A stretch of DNA of 50,780 nt from a virus (IMGVR_UViG_3300027763_000081:1-50780); one strand, 5' to 3'. Shown: positions 1-7,338, counted from the first letter of the stretch. The notes: a model not told the origin generated them from the letters alone. A program made the numbers and translations.

Positions 1-136
1 TAGTACTTGTGGCACGCTCGGCAAAGTCAAGTGCCTTCTTGGCAGTGTCATTCATAGCAAACCTTTCTGCCCTGCGGTCAGCAGGAGCTGGTGGGGAGAG
101 ACGATGCGTGGCTCCGACGAGGAGGGCATGTCTCCC
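1..136. repeat. Terminal redundancy, left copy (pairs with 50644-50780)
   Basis: Bases 1-136 repeat the last 137 bases of the window. The only difference is one C present at 50654 and absent between bases 10 and 11 here. The repeat covers the start of a leftward 71-residue gene (complete at 50484-50699) and the end of the glycosylase gene. Because of the missing base, the fragment at 1-55 is a frameshifted, truncated copy of that small gene and should not be counted separately. This pattern is typical of an assembled circular or terminally redundant phage genome, with a base error near the contig edge. A true short direct terminal repeat cannot be excluded. Confidence 0.9.
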
Positions 137-747
137 TTGAGATGAGATCGGAGGATGGCCATGTGGTCTGAGACTGCATGGATCTTGTCTGGGTCGCGGA
201 GAACTGCGGATGGATGGAAGGTGGAGAACAGATTGAATTGGATTCCTTCGACGGTGAGCGAGAGGCCTTGAGTCTTGAAAGCATCTGATTGCTTGACTGC
301 CTTGCCTGTCACCCAGCGGGTCAGGTGAGCGAGCGGATCTGCGCCGGCGCAAAGCGCGGCGCGGAACCGCGCAGCCCCGTACTTCTTCATGATCGTGATG
401 AAGTCCTTGGTCCCGTGCTCCATCCAGCAGGCGCGGTACTGCCTGCCAGTGGGGGCTTTGCCGGTGGGGGTGTAGCAGCGAGCGATGTTGCCGAGCCAGA
501 TGTCAGCGTGCTCGTTGATGCGGGAGCCGTTGATGTATGACTCGGTCAGCACCTTGCCGGACTTGCCCTGCCAGCATGCGTTGGCAATGTCCTCTTGGAA
601 TCCGGGGTTCATGCCGAGGACAAGGAGCAATGAATCGTGCTGTCCGGCATGGAGGATTCGCCAAGGTACGCCTGGGTTCTTGATCCCACCTGCGTGGAGG
701 TCACAGCGTGTGCATGTGGGCTGGGGTCCGAGGACTGAGAGTTGCAT
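52..747 (-). CDS. Uracil-DNA glycosylase superfamily protein (family 4-like, 4-Cys)
   Basis: A 231-residue protein with the layout of iron-sulfur uracil-DNA glycosylases, which remove uracil from DNA to start base excision repair. Visible signs are CTRC near the N-terminus (C12, C15), a second Cys pair C91 and C107 spaced 15 apart, the GMNPGFQED stretch (45-53, where the family usually has a G-E-x-P-G water-activating loop), N87 before the third Cys, and FHPS (177-180), matching the usual H-P-S leucine-loop motif. The Glu of the usual GEAPG motif is Met-Asn here, so catalysis may differ. The start is fixed by a TGATG overlap with the upstream gene, and GGAGAAGG precedes it. Its stop TGA overlaps the ATG of the next leftward gene (ATGA), so the small genes are probably translated as a coupled series. 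Confidence 0.8.
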   Translation of the reverse strand: MQLSVLGPQPTCTRCDLHAGGIKNPGVPWRILHAGQHDSLLLVLGMNPGFQEDIANACWQGKSGKVLTESYINGSRINEHADIWLGNIARCYTPTGKAPTGRQYRACWMEHGTKDFITIMKKYGAARFRAALCAGADPLAHLTRWVTGKAVKQSDAFKTQGLSLTVEGIQFNLFSTFHPSAVLRDPDKIHAVSDHMAILRSHLKGDMPSSSEPRIVSPHQLLLTAGQKGLL

Positions 748-905
748 CAGCCTTCTCCTTTGTAGAGCTGGTGGGTGAGAATGCGCTGGAGTTCTTCGAT
801 TGCGTCAGGGATCTTGGGTGGTGGGGCTGGCCTGAACCATGACTTGATGGTGTTGATGGTGCGCTTGATGAGGGATCGCTTAGTGCTTGTCGCGTGGGTC
901 TGCAT
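747..905 (-). CDS. Small basic hypothetical protein (52 aa)
   Basis: A 52-codon frame starting at ATG 905. It fills the space between the glycosylase gene and the 109-residue gene, which otherwise would be an unusually long gap in this tightly packed arm. Its TGA stop overlaps the ATG of the glycosylase gene (TGATG), as at many other junctions here. It overlaps the 3' end of the upstream gene by 26 bases. The N-terminal half is rich in Lys, Arg and Thr, followed by a Pro-rich turn and a short helical-looking C-terminus. I do not recognise a family. Existence rests on position and overlap only. Confidence 0.45.
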   Translation of the reverse strand: MQTHATSTKRSLIKRTINTIKSWFRPAPPPKIPDAIEELQRILTHQLYKGEG

Positions 906-1209
906 CGTGGTTGCCTTCGTAGTGTGGGTCGTTGACGATCTCGCGCATCTTGTCCTCGATCATCTCGTTGATCTCGGCGTCGTGATCCTTGAGTGCGATC
1001 TTCATCTGGCGTGGCATGTCCTCGCCCGATCCGAACTCCCAGTCCATCTCCGAGTTGTCATCGTGGATGGAGACGGAGAGGAGTCCGGCTGTGAAGCGCG
1101 GGACGTAGCGGTCGACGGTCTTGGTCCGCCAGATCTGGAACTCGTACTTGAGAGTGATGGTTCCGAACTCGTCGGACTCAATCTCGAACTCGATGTCCTT
1201 GGTCTTCAT
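880..1209 (-). CDS. Hypothetical acidic protein (109 aa)
   Basis: A 109-residue protein rich in Asp and Glu with alternating hydrophobic residues in the first half (likely beta strands) and a helical, charged second half ending in His/Asp/Arg. No family recognised. The ATG at 1209 overlaps the TGA of the upstream DUF932-like gene in an ATGA junction, which supports both the start and the reality of the gene. It lies among DNA-metabolism genes in the leftward arm, but a role cannot be assigned. Confidence 0.7.
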   Translation of the reverse strand: MKTKDIEFEIESDEFGTITLKYEFQIWRTKTVDRYVPRFTAGLLSVSIHDDNSEMDWEFGSGEDMPRQMKIALKDHDAEINEMIEDKMREIVNDPHYEGNHDADPRDKH

Positions 1210-2012
1210 GCGATCTCCGCAGTGGTGTAATCGATCATGTCCATGAGCACACGGTGTGCAGTCGACATGCGGGTGGGGGTGGAAAGCGGGTTGAGCGAGA
1301 GCTTCTCAACTTCGGTGATGCCCTGCATCACGTCGCCGAAGGTAATGCCTCGTCCGTTGCGGGGGAACAGACCGCCCGGTCCGTCGATGCGGAGCACTTC
1401 GTTGCGTACCTTGCGGACATTCGACCAGGTGATTGCTTCTTCTTGGGCGAGTTGGCAGCACACGTGGTCGAGGATGATGCCTTCGTCGTTGCCGTACTGC
1501 TGGTCGAGGTAGTGCCGGTCGAGTGCGGCGGATTCCCTGAGGTACGAGTCGGCGGTACGGAGGAAGTTCATCATTGCCGAGGCGGTGATGGACGGGAGTT
1601 CACGGGCCAGGCCCGGTGTGTTCTTGCGCTTGAACTGGAAGGCATCGGTGCCAGCGAAGGCCTGGTTGTCACAGACCAGAGTCTTCTTGGACAGGATGCC
1701 ACCTGCGGGGAAGCGCTTGGTCCACGAGTTGCGGAAGCCGAGGCCGAGCGATGTGCCATCGGGGATGTCGAGCTTCTCGTGCTCGAACTCGATGAGCCCG
1801 AAGAACTCGTCGGCTCCGGTGTCTCCCTCCTTGATGCCGTAGTTCTCGGAGGTGATGGTTGCACCCATGAAGTGGAGCGTGTCGATGATGGAGGTGGCGA
1901 AGTCGTAGTGTGAGAGCGGGTGCCACGTGTCCGTGGGTGCAGGCGGTTCGATGACGGACAGGTCGGTGCGGGTTGCGGGGATTGCGCCAGCGTGGAGGTA
2001 GAGAGTTGACAT
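1206..2012 (-). CDS. DUF932-like phage/plasmid protein (268 aa)
   Basis: A 268-residue protein that resembles the DUF932 family found in phages and plasmids. The telling stretch is GFRNSWTKRFPAG (92-104) followed about ten residues later by VCDNQAF (113-119), which matches that family's pattern of F-x-x-R-N-S-x-x-x-R-x-P-x-G and V-C-x-N. The family has no established biochemical role; members often sit near replication or recombination genes, as here. The start ATG 2012 lies 8 bases after the stop of the upstream 115-residue gene. The C-terminal half is helical and has no motif I recognise. Confidence 0.65.
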   Translation of the reverse strand: MSTLYLHAGAIPATRTDLSVIEPPAPTDTWHPLSHYDFATSIIDTLHFMGATITSENYGIKEGDTGADEFFGLIEFEHEKLDIPDGTSLGLGFRNSWTKRFPAGGILSKKTLVCDNQAFAGTDAFQFKRKNTPGLARELPSITASAMMNFLRTADSYLRESAALDRHYLDQQYGNDEGIILDHVCCQLAQEEAITWSNVRKVRNEVLRIDGPGGLFPRNGRGITFGDVMQGITEVEKLSLNPLSTPTRMSTAHRVLMDMIDYTTAEIA

Positions 2013-2020
2013 GTGGTTCC

Positions 2021-2368
2021 TCAGAAGGGGATCTCTTCGACGATGTGACAGTCACCGATGTTGATGACACGGATGGGCGGGTTGGTGTCCGGGCCGTAGA
2101 TGTATTCGACCTGGTTGATGTGCGTGCGGCTGTCGATGCGGCACGAGACGTTGGAGCGCCGGACTTCCTCACGGAGTTGGGCAGCGAGCGAATCCCAGTG
2201 GCGGATCGCCTGCTCCTTTCCGTACTCGTCGTCCGGGTAGTGGAAGTGCTGCTCGGTCAGGCCTGCGTAGTCCGGCTCGATGAACTGCGAGCGGATCATG
2301 GTGAGCATGGTCGGCAGGAACAAGGCTTCGATGAGGGTGTTCTTTTGGCGACGGGTGATGATGAGCAT
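2021..2368 (-). CDS. Hypothetical protein (115 aa)
   Basis: A 115-residue protein with a hydrophobic, probably helical N-terminus and a C-terminal half with likely beta strands (RVINIGDCHIVEEIPF at the end). The ATG at 2368 follows the stop of the upstream gene by 2 bases, with AAGGAGT just before it. No motif or family recognised. The tight spacing on both sides makes it part of the same leftward transcription unit as the DUF932-like gene. Confidence 0.7.
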   Translation of the reverse strand: MLIITRRQKNTLIEALFLPTMLTMIRSQFIEPDYAGLTEQHFHYPDDEYGKEQAIRHWDSLAAQLREEVRRSNVSCRIDSRTHINQVEYIYGPDTNPPIRVINIGDCHIVEEIPF

Positions 2369-2370
2369 GG

Positions 2371-2985
2371 TTACTCCTTGATGGTGCTGCCGCAGTAGAC
2401 CCAGGTCTGGGTGGTCTCGTCGACCGTCACGCCACGAGAGTGGGTGATGATGCGGTCGATGCGGTATGCGCTGACGATGCGGGTGCGGACGGAGTCTGGG
2501 GTGGTGCGCCCGAAGCCATTGACGATGGCCTCGAGGATGGGTTGCGAGTCTGCGGCAGCGTCGACTGCGGTCTCAGGCTGGGGCTGCGCATGCTGTGGCT
2601 GGCGCAACTTGCCTGCTGACATGGACAAGCCCTCGGCACGGAGGATCATCTCCCATGCCTTGTGTTGGGCCATGCGGATCGTGTGCTCGTGCCAGTCGAC
2701 CTGACCTGCACGGTTGGTGGGGTAGAGAGGGCCACCGATGTGCTCGTCGAGCTGCTCGTAGATGGTGCGCATCTGGCGTCCGTCATCGGTGATCCCGTGT
2801 GCGTCGAGTTCCTGCGTGGAGTCGAAGTCGTCGATGGCCTTGCCGTCCTCGTCCTCTTTGCAGAGGTGGACGGACAGGGTCTCGGAGACGTCGGCCTCCC
2901 ATCGGTTCTGACGGACGAAGGAGGATGACATGGGCAGGTGCGCTGCCATGGTCTCGAGGAGGATGGTGTCGTGAATGTCGGTCAT
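2371..2985 (-). CDS. Hypothetical protein (204 aa)
   Basis: I chose ATG 2985 over an in-frame upstream ATG at 3015 because AGAAAGGACACA gives a well spaced ribosome-binding site for 2985. The 204-residue protein has an acidic N-terminal half, a Gln/Ala/Pro-rich linker around residues 130-145 and a C-terminal part with charged and beta-like segments ending in a short YCGST stretch. No family recognised. It is the first gene after the spacer that holds the 3035-3069 hairpin. Confidence 0.7.
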   Translation of the reverse strand: MTDIHDTILLETMAAHLPMSSSFVRQNRWEADVSETLSVHLCKEDEDGKAIDDFDSTQELDAHGITDDGRQMRTIYEQLDEHIGGPLYPTNRAGQVDWHEHTIRMAQHKAWEMILRAEGLSMSAGKLRQPQHAQPQPETAVDAAADSQPILEAIVNGFGRTTPDSVRTRIVSAYRIDRIITHSRGVTVDETTQTWVYCGSTIKE

Positions 2986-3034
2986 TGTGTCCTTTCTGCT
3001 TTCTGCTTCAGTCATGGGTGAGATACGCGCTCAG

Positions 3035-3069
3035 CAGGTGGGGCTGTCACTTCGGACTGGCCCCACCTG
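3035..3069 (-). terminator. Intercistronic hairpin after the 200-aa gene
   Basis: A perfect 10-base-pair inverted repeat, CAGGTGGGGC at 3035-3044 against GCCCCACCTG at 3060-3069, with a 15-base loop. It lies between the stop of the 200-residue gene (3090) and the start of the next leftward gene (2985). There is no strong T-tract on the leftward transcript, so it may be a weak terminator or an RNA-processing or stability element. Both arms contain the GGTGGGG core that is enriched across the genome. Confidence 0.5.
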
Positions 3070-3089
3070 TAGAGCGGATGGGTTGTTGG

Positions 3090-3692
3090 TTAGCGCTTGA
3101 CTGCGGTCAGGTTGCGCTTGGGCTGGCGCTCCTGTTCCGCGGACTCAGTGACGGGCTCGCGCACGTTGTCCAGGCTGATCGCCTGAGCAGCGTTGCCCTT
3201 CTCGTTGCGCAGGTTGAAGTACTGCTTGCCGTCCTTCTTCGAGGTGTTCCACTCGAAGTAGCCAGTGAAGTTGAGGCCAGCCAGCCCATCGGTCAGGTTG
3301 ACCAGGCTCGTGATGGCAGCGACGAACGCGTCGTCCTGAGCCGTGGTGAACGCAACCTTGGCTGCAGCCACCGTGCTCAGGAACTGCTTGCCCGAGTCAG
3401 GCTTCGCCGCGTTCAGCAGGCTGGCGATGGTCGCCACCGATGCGTAGTTGCGAGCGAAGTTGACGTTGTCGTCAGACATCTGGGGCTCACAGCGCACGGA
3501 CATCTGCTTGCTGATGCCGTTGTTGCCGTGCACGGTGTAGTTCACGTAGAGAGCCATGTCGTTCTCCTTGTCGGAGAAGACGACCTTGGTCACGGTGAAC
3601 CCGTACCGGCCGGTCGGCATGCGGTCCGAGTTGATGACGTTCTCGGCGTTGCGGAGGCGAGCGGCGGCGAGGTTGTTGAGAGCGATCTTCAT
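3090..3692 (-). CDS. Hypothetical protein, possible single-strand DNA-binding type (200 aa)
   Basis: A 200-residue protein with an N-terminal part rich in short beta-like segments (GRYGFTVTKVVFSD, MALYVNYTV), a helical middle with many Ala and Thr, and a basic, Arg/Lys-ending C-terminus. The layout recalls small phage single-strand DNA-binding or other abundant early DNA-binding proteins, and it shares general style with the 117-residue protein at 5072-5425 and the 175-residue protein at 39933-40460. I cannot name a family. ATG 3692 has AGAAGAAGGATT upstream. Flanked by hairpin-bearing spacers on both sides. Confidence 0.6.
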   Translation of the reverse strand: MKIALNNLAAARLRNAENVINSDRMPTGRYGFTVTKVVFSDKENDMALYVNYTVHGNNGISKQMSVRCEPQMSDDNVNFARNYASVATIASLLNAAKPDSGKQFLSTVAAAKVAFTTAQDDAFVAAITSLVNLTDGLAGLNFTGYFEWNTSKKDGKQYFNLRNEKGNAAQAISLDNVREPVTESAEQERQPKRNLTAVKR

Positions 3693-3758
3693 GAGGGTTC
3701 CAATCCTTCTTCTGCTTATTGCAGATTCGTAATGTGAAAGTAACTACGTCAGCAGCAC

Positions 3759-3786
3759 GCGCTGCGGACGCCCCGTCCCGCAGCGC
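3759..3786 (-). terminator. Intercistronic hairpin after the 68-aa gene
   Basis: GCGCTGCGG (3759-3767) pairs with CCGCAGCGC (3778-3786), 9 base pairs with a 10-base loop, just downstream of the leftward 68-residue gene. The leftward continuation passes through a mixed stretch (ACTTTCACATTACGAATCTG), so termination is plausible but not textbook. The 124-base spacer 3693-3816 holds nothing else that I can support. Confidence 0.4.
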
Positions 3787-3816
3787 AGTGCTGCGGTTGT
3801 GGTCTGTGTGGCCTGG

Positions 3817-4023
3817 TCAGGCCTTGGTGTTCATCTTGTCGAGGAACTTAAGCGCTGCGTTCAGGTGGTGCAATGAGTACCTGAGGTTTTCCTCAGCAAG
3901 CATCTTGCCTGAAGCGGTGTTGAAGTTGGTGTTCTTGATGATTGAACGGATGGTGAGCTCCAGCGCGTTGGTGCGCTGGGTGCACTGTGCAATCATCTCG
4001 AGGTTGGTGTCTGGGTCTGCCAT
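3817..4023 (-). CDS. Small helical hypothetical protein (68 aa)
   Basis: A 68-residue mostly helical protein. ATG 4023 is chosen because CCAAAGGAATGAC gives a good ribosome-binding site. A longer in-frame start at ATG 4101 exists, but its AAAGGAA runs directly into the ATG and the extra residues are low complexity. The heptad-like spacing of Leu, Ile and Met suggests a small coiled coil or helix bundle. No family recognised. Confidence 0.6.
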   Translation of the reverse strand: MADPDTNLEMIAQCTQRTNALELTIRSIIKNTNFNTASGKMLAEENLRYSLHHLNAALKFLDKMNTKA

Positions 4024-4120
4024 GTCATTCCTTTGGGATGAGGCGGGGAGTGCGAGGAGCCGCCCGAAGGACGGCGACGAGCACGACCGCCGATCAGTCA
4101 TTTCCTTTGTGAGTGTGATG

Positions 4121-4160
4121 GGCGCCGGCGGGGGCGCAACGCGCATCCCCCGCCGGCGCC
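4121..4160 (-). terminator. Very strong hairpin (14 bp stem)
   Basis: GGCGCCGGCGGGGG (4121-4134) is fully complementary to CCCCCGCCGGCGCC (4147-4160), with a 12-base loop. It sits in the 169-base spacer between a 16-residue peptide gene and the 68-residue gene. Its stability would stall or terminate RNA polymerase or block ribosome and nuclease passage on either strand. No U-tract follows on the leftward strand, so the exact role is open. Confidence 0.6.
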
Positions 4161-4192
4161 GTTCATGTCGAGTGCCACCGGATAGTTGGCAC

Positions 4193-4243
4193 TCAGCGAA
4201 TCTTCTCGCGCTTCTCTTCCATGATGTCGAGGATGTCGTACAT
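4193..4243 (-). CDS. Candidate 16-residue peptide
   Basis: ATG 4243 is preceded by AGAAAGGAGACACGCCC, one of the best ribosome-binding sites in the arm, and the frame encodes MYDILDIMEEKREKIR before a TGA. The strong site and the placement right after the 82-residue gene suggest real translation, as a tiny amphipathic peptide or a leader peptide ahead of the 4121-4160 hairpin. Nothing else supports it. Confidence 0.35.
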   Translation of the reverse strand: MYDILDIMEEKREKIR

Positions 4244-4259
4244 GGGCGTGTCTCCTTTC

Positions 4260-4508
4260 TCAGTCAGGGGTGCGGTCGGGTGCGTTCTCGTGGGCGAGTT
4301 CGTCGAGTGCGTCGAACGCGCTGTAGAGTTCATCGGCTGCCTCGAAGATGCCAGAGATGGCATTGGCGAGGTCATCCTGTTGGTCTTCGGGTGCTATCCT
4401 CTGGATGTCGGTTGCCAGGGTTCGCACGGCGTTAACCGTATTCATTGCTTTCTTGACTTCTTGAAGCAGTCCGATCAGTCCTTGGTAGTTTGCGTATGGC
4501 TTGGCCAT
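4260..4508 (-). CDS. Small acidic helical protein (82 aa)
   Basis: An 82-residue protein starting at ATG 4508 with CAAAGGAACGAA upstream. It has a tail of Asp/Glu-rich helices (for example SGIFEAADELYSAFDALDEL) that looks like a helical bundle. No family recognised. The upstream continuation of the frame is a shadow of the neighbouring gene and lacks a start signal. Confidence 0.6.
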   Translation of the reverse strand: MAKPYANYQGLIGLLQEVKKAMNTVNAVRTLATDIQRIAPEDQQDDLANAISGIFEAADELYSAFDALDELAHENAPDRTPD

Positions 4509-4564
4509 TTCGTTCCTTTGTGCCAGCGTCCGGCTGGTTCGGTTGTCCTGAGTGGACGAGAGCG

Positions 4565-4587
4565 CCCACCAGGTCGCATCTGGTGGG
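4565..4587 (-). terminator. Intercistronic hairpin carrying the CTGGTGGGG motif
   Basis: CCCACCAG (4565-4572) pairs with CTGGTGGG (4580-4587) around a 7-base loop, between the stop of the 124-residue gene and the start of the 82-residue gene. It overlaps one copy of the genome-wide CTGGTGGGG word. Role as terminator or processing site is inferred from position only. Confidence 0.4.
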
Positions 4588-4600
4588 GTGACTCGACGAC

Positions 4601-4975
4601 TCAGTCCTGCATGGCGTTGTAGTCCTCGTCGGGCATGGAGTCTTCCTCCTTCTGCCTGAGGCGCTCGAGTTCCTGTTCCTGCGTCACCGGACCCTTGGGC
4701 TTGGGGACGAAGGTGTCGCGGGAGCCGTGCGGCTCGTCGTCGACGGGGTTGCCCGCCTTGTCGAAGTCGGCCATCCTGCGTGCGATGGCCTTGAGTTCGG
4801 TCAGGGCGAGTGACGCCTTGCTGTAGTAGCTCTGTAATTCCAGGAGTTCCTTGGCGTTGATGTGTCCACCGATTGCCATTGATGCAATCTGATCTTCGAC
4901 TGTGCAGTCGGAGACGACCTTGGTGGCCTCGATGTGCAGGTACAAGCAGCGGAATTCCTTTGTTCTCTTGGTCAT
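4601..4975 (-). CDS. Hypothetical protein (124 aa)
   Basis: A 124-residue protein with a basic N-terminus, a helical middle and a highly charged Glu/Gln/Lys-rich C-terminus that looks like a short coiled coil. ATG 4975 with CAGAAGGACACTAC upstream. The middle contains a C-T-V-E-D-Q stretch but no complete metal site. No family recognised. It lies between two hairpin-bearing spacers. Confidence 0.65.
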   Translation of the reverse strand: MTKRTKEFRCLYLHIEATKVVSDCTVEDQIASMAIGGHINAKELLELQSYYSKASLALTELKAIARRMADFDKAGNPVDDEPHGSRDTFVPKPKGPVTQEQELERLRQKEEDSMPDEDYNAMQD

Positions 4976-5039
4976 GTAGTGTCCTTCTGCCCTGGTGGGC
5001 GTGGTGTGTCGTTCTCACGACGAGTGGGAACGGAATCCC

Positions 5040-5059
5040 CCTCCCCGGTGAAGGGGAGG
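5040..5059 (-). terminator. Intercistronic hairpin after the 117-aa gene
   Basis: CCTCCCC (5040-5046) pairs with GGGGAGG (5053-5059) around GGTGAA. A second, imperfect inverted repeat (CGTTCTCAC against GTGGGAACG, about 5010-5032) lies just leftward of it. Both are in the 96-base spacer between the stops and starts of neighbouring leftward genes. Confidence 0.45.
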
Positions 5060-5071
5060 AGTGATCCGCGC

Positions 5072-5425
5072 TCACGCGCAGTCGTAGCCCCAGTCGCGGC
5101 GGCCGTAGCGCTCGATCTCGATGAACTTCATGGTGCAGGTGACCGACTTGCCGGCCTCGAGGGCCTTGGTCACCGCGTTGCGGACTGCAACCGTGAAGTA
5201 CAGACGCTTGAACGAGCAGTCGTACGACTTGTCCTCAACCTTGAAGTGGACGCGCAGGTACTCGTGCTTCACGCCATTGGCGAGGTACACGTCCTGCGTC
5301 AGTCCCGTGAGCGTGGCCTCGAACGTCCCAGTGGGCATGTCGAACCCAGCGGTGTTCGTCTTCACGCCACCCTTCTTGGAGGAGAGGAGCGAGTTGAGGC
5401 TGACGGAATTGTTGCTGTTGGCCAT
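5072..5425 (-). CDS. Hypothetical small beta-rich protein (117 aa)
   Basis: A 117-residue protein from ATG 5425 (AGAAAGGTTGGTCCACA upstream). After a Ser/Asn-rich start it has a run of likely beta strands (GTFEATLTGL, YLRVHFKVED, RLYFTVAV) and a C-terminal strand ending in RRDWGYDCA. The pattern would fit a small OB-fold or similar nucleic-acid-binding barrel, but no diagnostic residue shows this. It is the first leftward gene after the 472-base non-coding region and so probably an early, highly expressed gene. Confidence 0.6.
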   Translation of the reverse strand: MANSNNSVSLNSLLSSKKGGVKTNTAGFDMPTGTFEATLTGLTQDVYLANGVKHEYLRVHFKVEDKSYDCSFKRLYFTVAVRNAVTKALEAGKSVTCTMKFIEIERYGRRDWGYDCA

Positions 5426-5897
5426 TGTGGACCAACCTTTCTGCCCAGTACGGGCGTTGTTGCCACTGTGATGTGCACGCACTAGCACGCGCTAGATGTC
5501 GTACACAGCATCGAGGCAGGACGTGGCAAGTCTCGCCTCGTGCGTGTGAGCGGGAGATGCTCACTTACATAGACGTAAGTGAGTGATCCCAATCACAGGC
5601 GAGAGACTTCTCGCTACTGCGTGACTGATAACGTCGCGCATTCCCCGTCGCGCACAAGTCCAACGGACCCTACCCCCGGTAGGCCCCCTGTCAGGGGGTT
5701 GATAAAGCAGGGGAAAGATGCTCCCCCTCTCAAATTTTCATTTTTCCCTACCGGGTCTTCCGGCCATTTCCCTTTTCTTATATATATTTCTCTCTACGTA
5801 GAGAAAGGAAAGGTTGGTATCCTCGGTACGGCACCGGTCCCCAAGACGAACAACCCCCCTGGGGTTTTTCGGACACCCAGGGGGGCAGGATTGGAGC
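5426..5897. promoter_or_regulatory. Largest clear non-coding region; candidate origin/regulatory region
   Basis: No convincing gene lies in these 472 bases. They contain an AT-rich stretch (5731-5815, including TATATATA) that stands out in this GC-rich genome. They also hold several inverted repeats: CTCACTTAC/GTAAGTGAG at 5560-5583, CCCCCTGTCAGGGGG at 5685-5699, TCTCTACGTAGAGA at 5791-5804, and a 10-pair stem at 5854-5885. The region follows the helicase gene and precedes the first small leftward gene. AT-rich DNA plus clustered palindromes next to a helicase gene fits an origin or an early promoter block, but no defined -35/-10 pair or iteron array is evident. Confidence 0.45.
5854..5885 (-). 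terminator. Hairpin directly after the helicase gene
   Basis: CCCCCCTGGG (5854-5863) pairs with CCCAGGGGGG (5876-5885), a perfect 10-base-pair stem with a 12-base loop. It starts 13 bases beyond the stop codon of the leftward helicase gene, the normal position of a terminator. The following leftward bases (TTGTTCGTCTTGG) are only moderately T-rich. Confidence 0.6.
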
Positions 5898-7298
5898 TCA
5901 GTGTTCGTCGTTCTGCGTCCTGCTCAGACTCAGCCCGACGATTCCCCGTTCGTGGCCTTGACTTTCAGGAAGCCGGGTCTGCCTCAGTCCCCAACTGGAC
6001 TCCTGACAGATCCTCACAAACAGCATGTTAGCCGGGACGTGCAGCCGGATTCTATTGGATTCCAGCCAGTCTTCCCACTGCTCCCTCAGGACTTCATTGG
6101 CCACGAACCCATCCTTCCTCTGCACAAACCGCGCATGGAGGAACGAGTCGAACGGGTTGTTCTGCAGGTGGTACAGCCGGACCGCATCTTGAGCTGCAGC
6201 CGGGATGGGCCACCGCTCGTTGATCTCCGACCCAAGCAGCCGCTGCGCACCACGTGCGGCCCACATGGCAATCCCCTGCATCTCGGCCTCCAACTTGTCC
6301 TCGAGGTACAGATCCTCCTTGCCCTCAAAGCTGACCTCAAAGGGCAGTACCAGCATCTTGCCGCTCAGGCCCCTACCCTTATTGGGCAGCACGGGGATCT
6401 CGTTGCTCTGCAACATGGGGGCCGCATTCACAATGACGTTCCGCTGCTGCCGCTGGTGCTTCACATTCACCGTCAGCGGATCCTGGCCTACGATGTTCTT
6501 GAGCACTCGGCAGACCCGTTCACCCGCTTTGGAGTCCACCTCATTAACCTCGTTGATGGCCAGCACCTTGCTGCGCTCCAGGCCATCCATTCCGAACTCA
6601 CCGCTCAGGTCCTCGAGGCTGCTGCTCATAAACGCCGCCCGCCCGATCAGCTTCCGCATAATCGTGGTGATCGTGCCCTTGCCGCCACGGATCTTGCCGT
6701 ACATCAACATCCACCGGGCGTACCGGCGGGTCCCCAGCAGGCAGTACCCCATCCACCTGGACAGCAACTCTGCCCACACCGGATCCCCGTCACCCCACTC
6801 CTTGACGGCCTGCTCCCAACGGGGGCACGCAAACTCCTCCGAGAAGTTGACCGGCAGCACCGCCGGATCGAACCAGTTCTTTGGGCGCTGCATGGTCTTC
6901 CCGGTCTCCGCGTTGAACAGCATGTCCGCAAACGCAATCGTGGTGTGCGGCGAGAAGTCACCCAGCGGCTTGCCAATCCAGCACGGCACGACCTCCGCGT
7001 CAATGCGGACCAGCGCCTCAAGCGCACGGGCAACTCCGTCAATCTTCTGCTTGTCCGGGCTATAACGCTCCAGGGCCACACCATTTCTGGTGGGCTTCTC
7101 CCAGACGGCATCCTCTAGGCAGACCCAGATCAGGTCCTTCAGGCGCTCATCGTCAAGCACGGCCCAGCGCTGTTCGCGCCAGACCCACCAGTCGTTCCGC
7201 CAACGGTACACCCCAGAATCCCGGAACTTCTCTTGCATCACGCGACGTGCAACCTTCGTCGGCTCAACCGAGTTGAGCGGGTCTTGTCTCCAATCCAT
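5898..7298 (-). CDS. SF3-type helicase, phage/plasmid P4 primase-helicase family (466 aa)
   Basis: A 466-residue replicative helicase of the P4/D5 type. The N-terminal 180 residues look like the D5_N helical region; the ATPase part has a Walker A variant GKIRGGKGT (201-209), a Walker B-like KVLAINEVNEVD (244-255) and a downstream NAAPMLQSNEIP ... GRGLSGKMLVLPF stretch (291-320) typical of this family, with an Arg finger-like R309. No archaeo-eukaryotic-type or TOPRIM primase domain is visible, so priming must come from elsewhere. The unwinding helicase would work with the family A polymerase at 46811-48691. ATG 7298 has GAGGAGACAAC upstream. It is the first gene of the leftward arm, behind the promoter at 7339-7367. 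Confidence 0.85.
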   Translation of the reverse strand: MDWRQDPLNSVEPTKVARRVMQEKFRDSGVYRWRNDWWVWREQRWAVLDDERLKDLIWVCLEDAVWEKPTRNGVALERYSPDKQKIDGVARALEALVRIDAEVVPCWIGKPLGDFSPHTTIAFADMLFNAETGKTMQRPKNWFDPAVLPVNFSEEFACPRWEQAVKEWGDGDPVWAELLSRWMGYCLLGTRRYARWMLMYGKIRGGKGTITTIMRKLIGRAAFMSSSLEDLSGEFGMDGLERSKVLAINEVNEVDSKAGERVCRVLKNIVGQDPLTVNVKHQRQQRNVIVNAAPMLQSNEIPVLPNKGRGLSGKMLVLPFEVSFEGKEDLYLEDKLEAEMQGIAMWAARGAQRLLGSEINERWPIPAAAQDAVRLYHLQNNPFDSFLHARFVQRKDGFVANEVLREQWEDWLESNRIRLHVPANMLFVRICQESSWGLRQTRLPESQGHERGIVGLSLSRTQNDEH

Positions 7299-7338
7299 GT
7301 TGTCTCCTCTGAGAAATGAGCTCGAAGCCCAGCCCTAC

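Noticed and set aside
5579-7118. Rightward long frames of 150, 286 and 434 codons opposite the helicase gene
   Set aside because: They lie mainly antisense to a clearly conserved helicase and have no ribosome-binding site; their Pro/Arg/Leu bias is that of antisense shadows.
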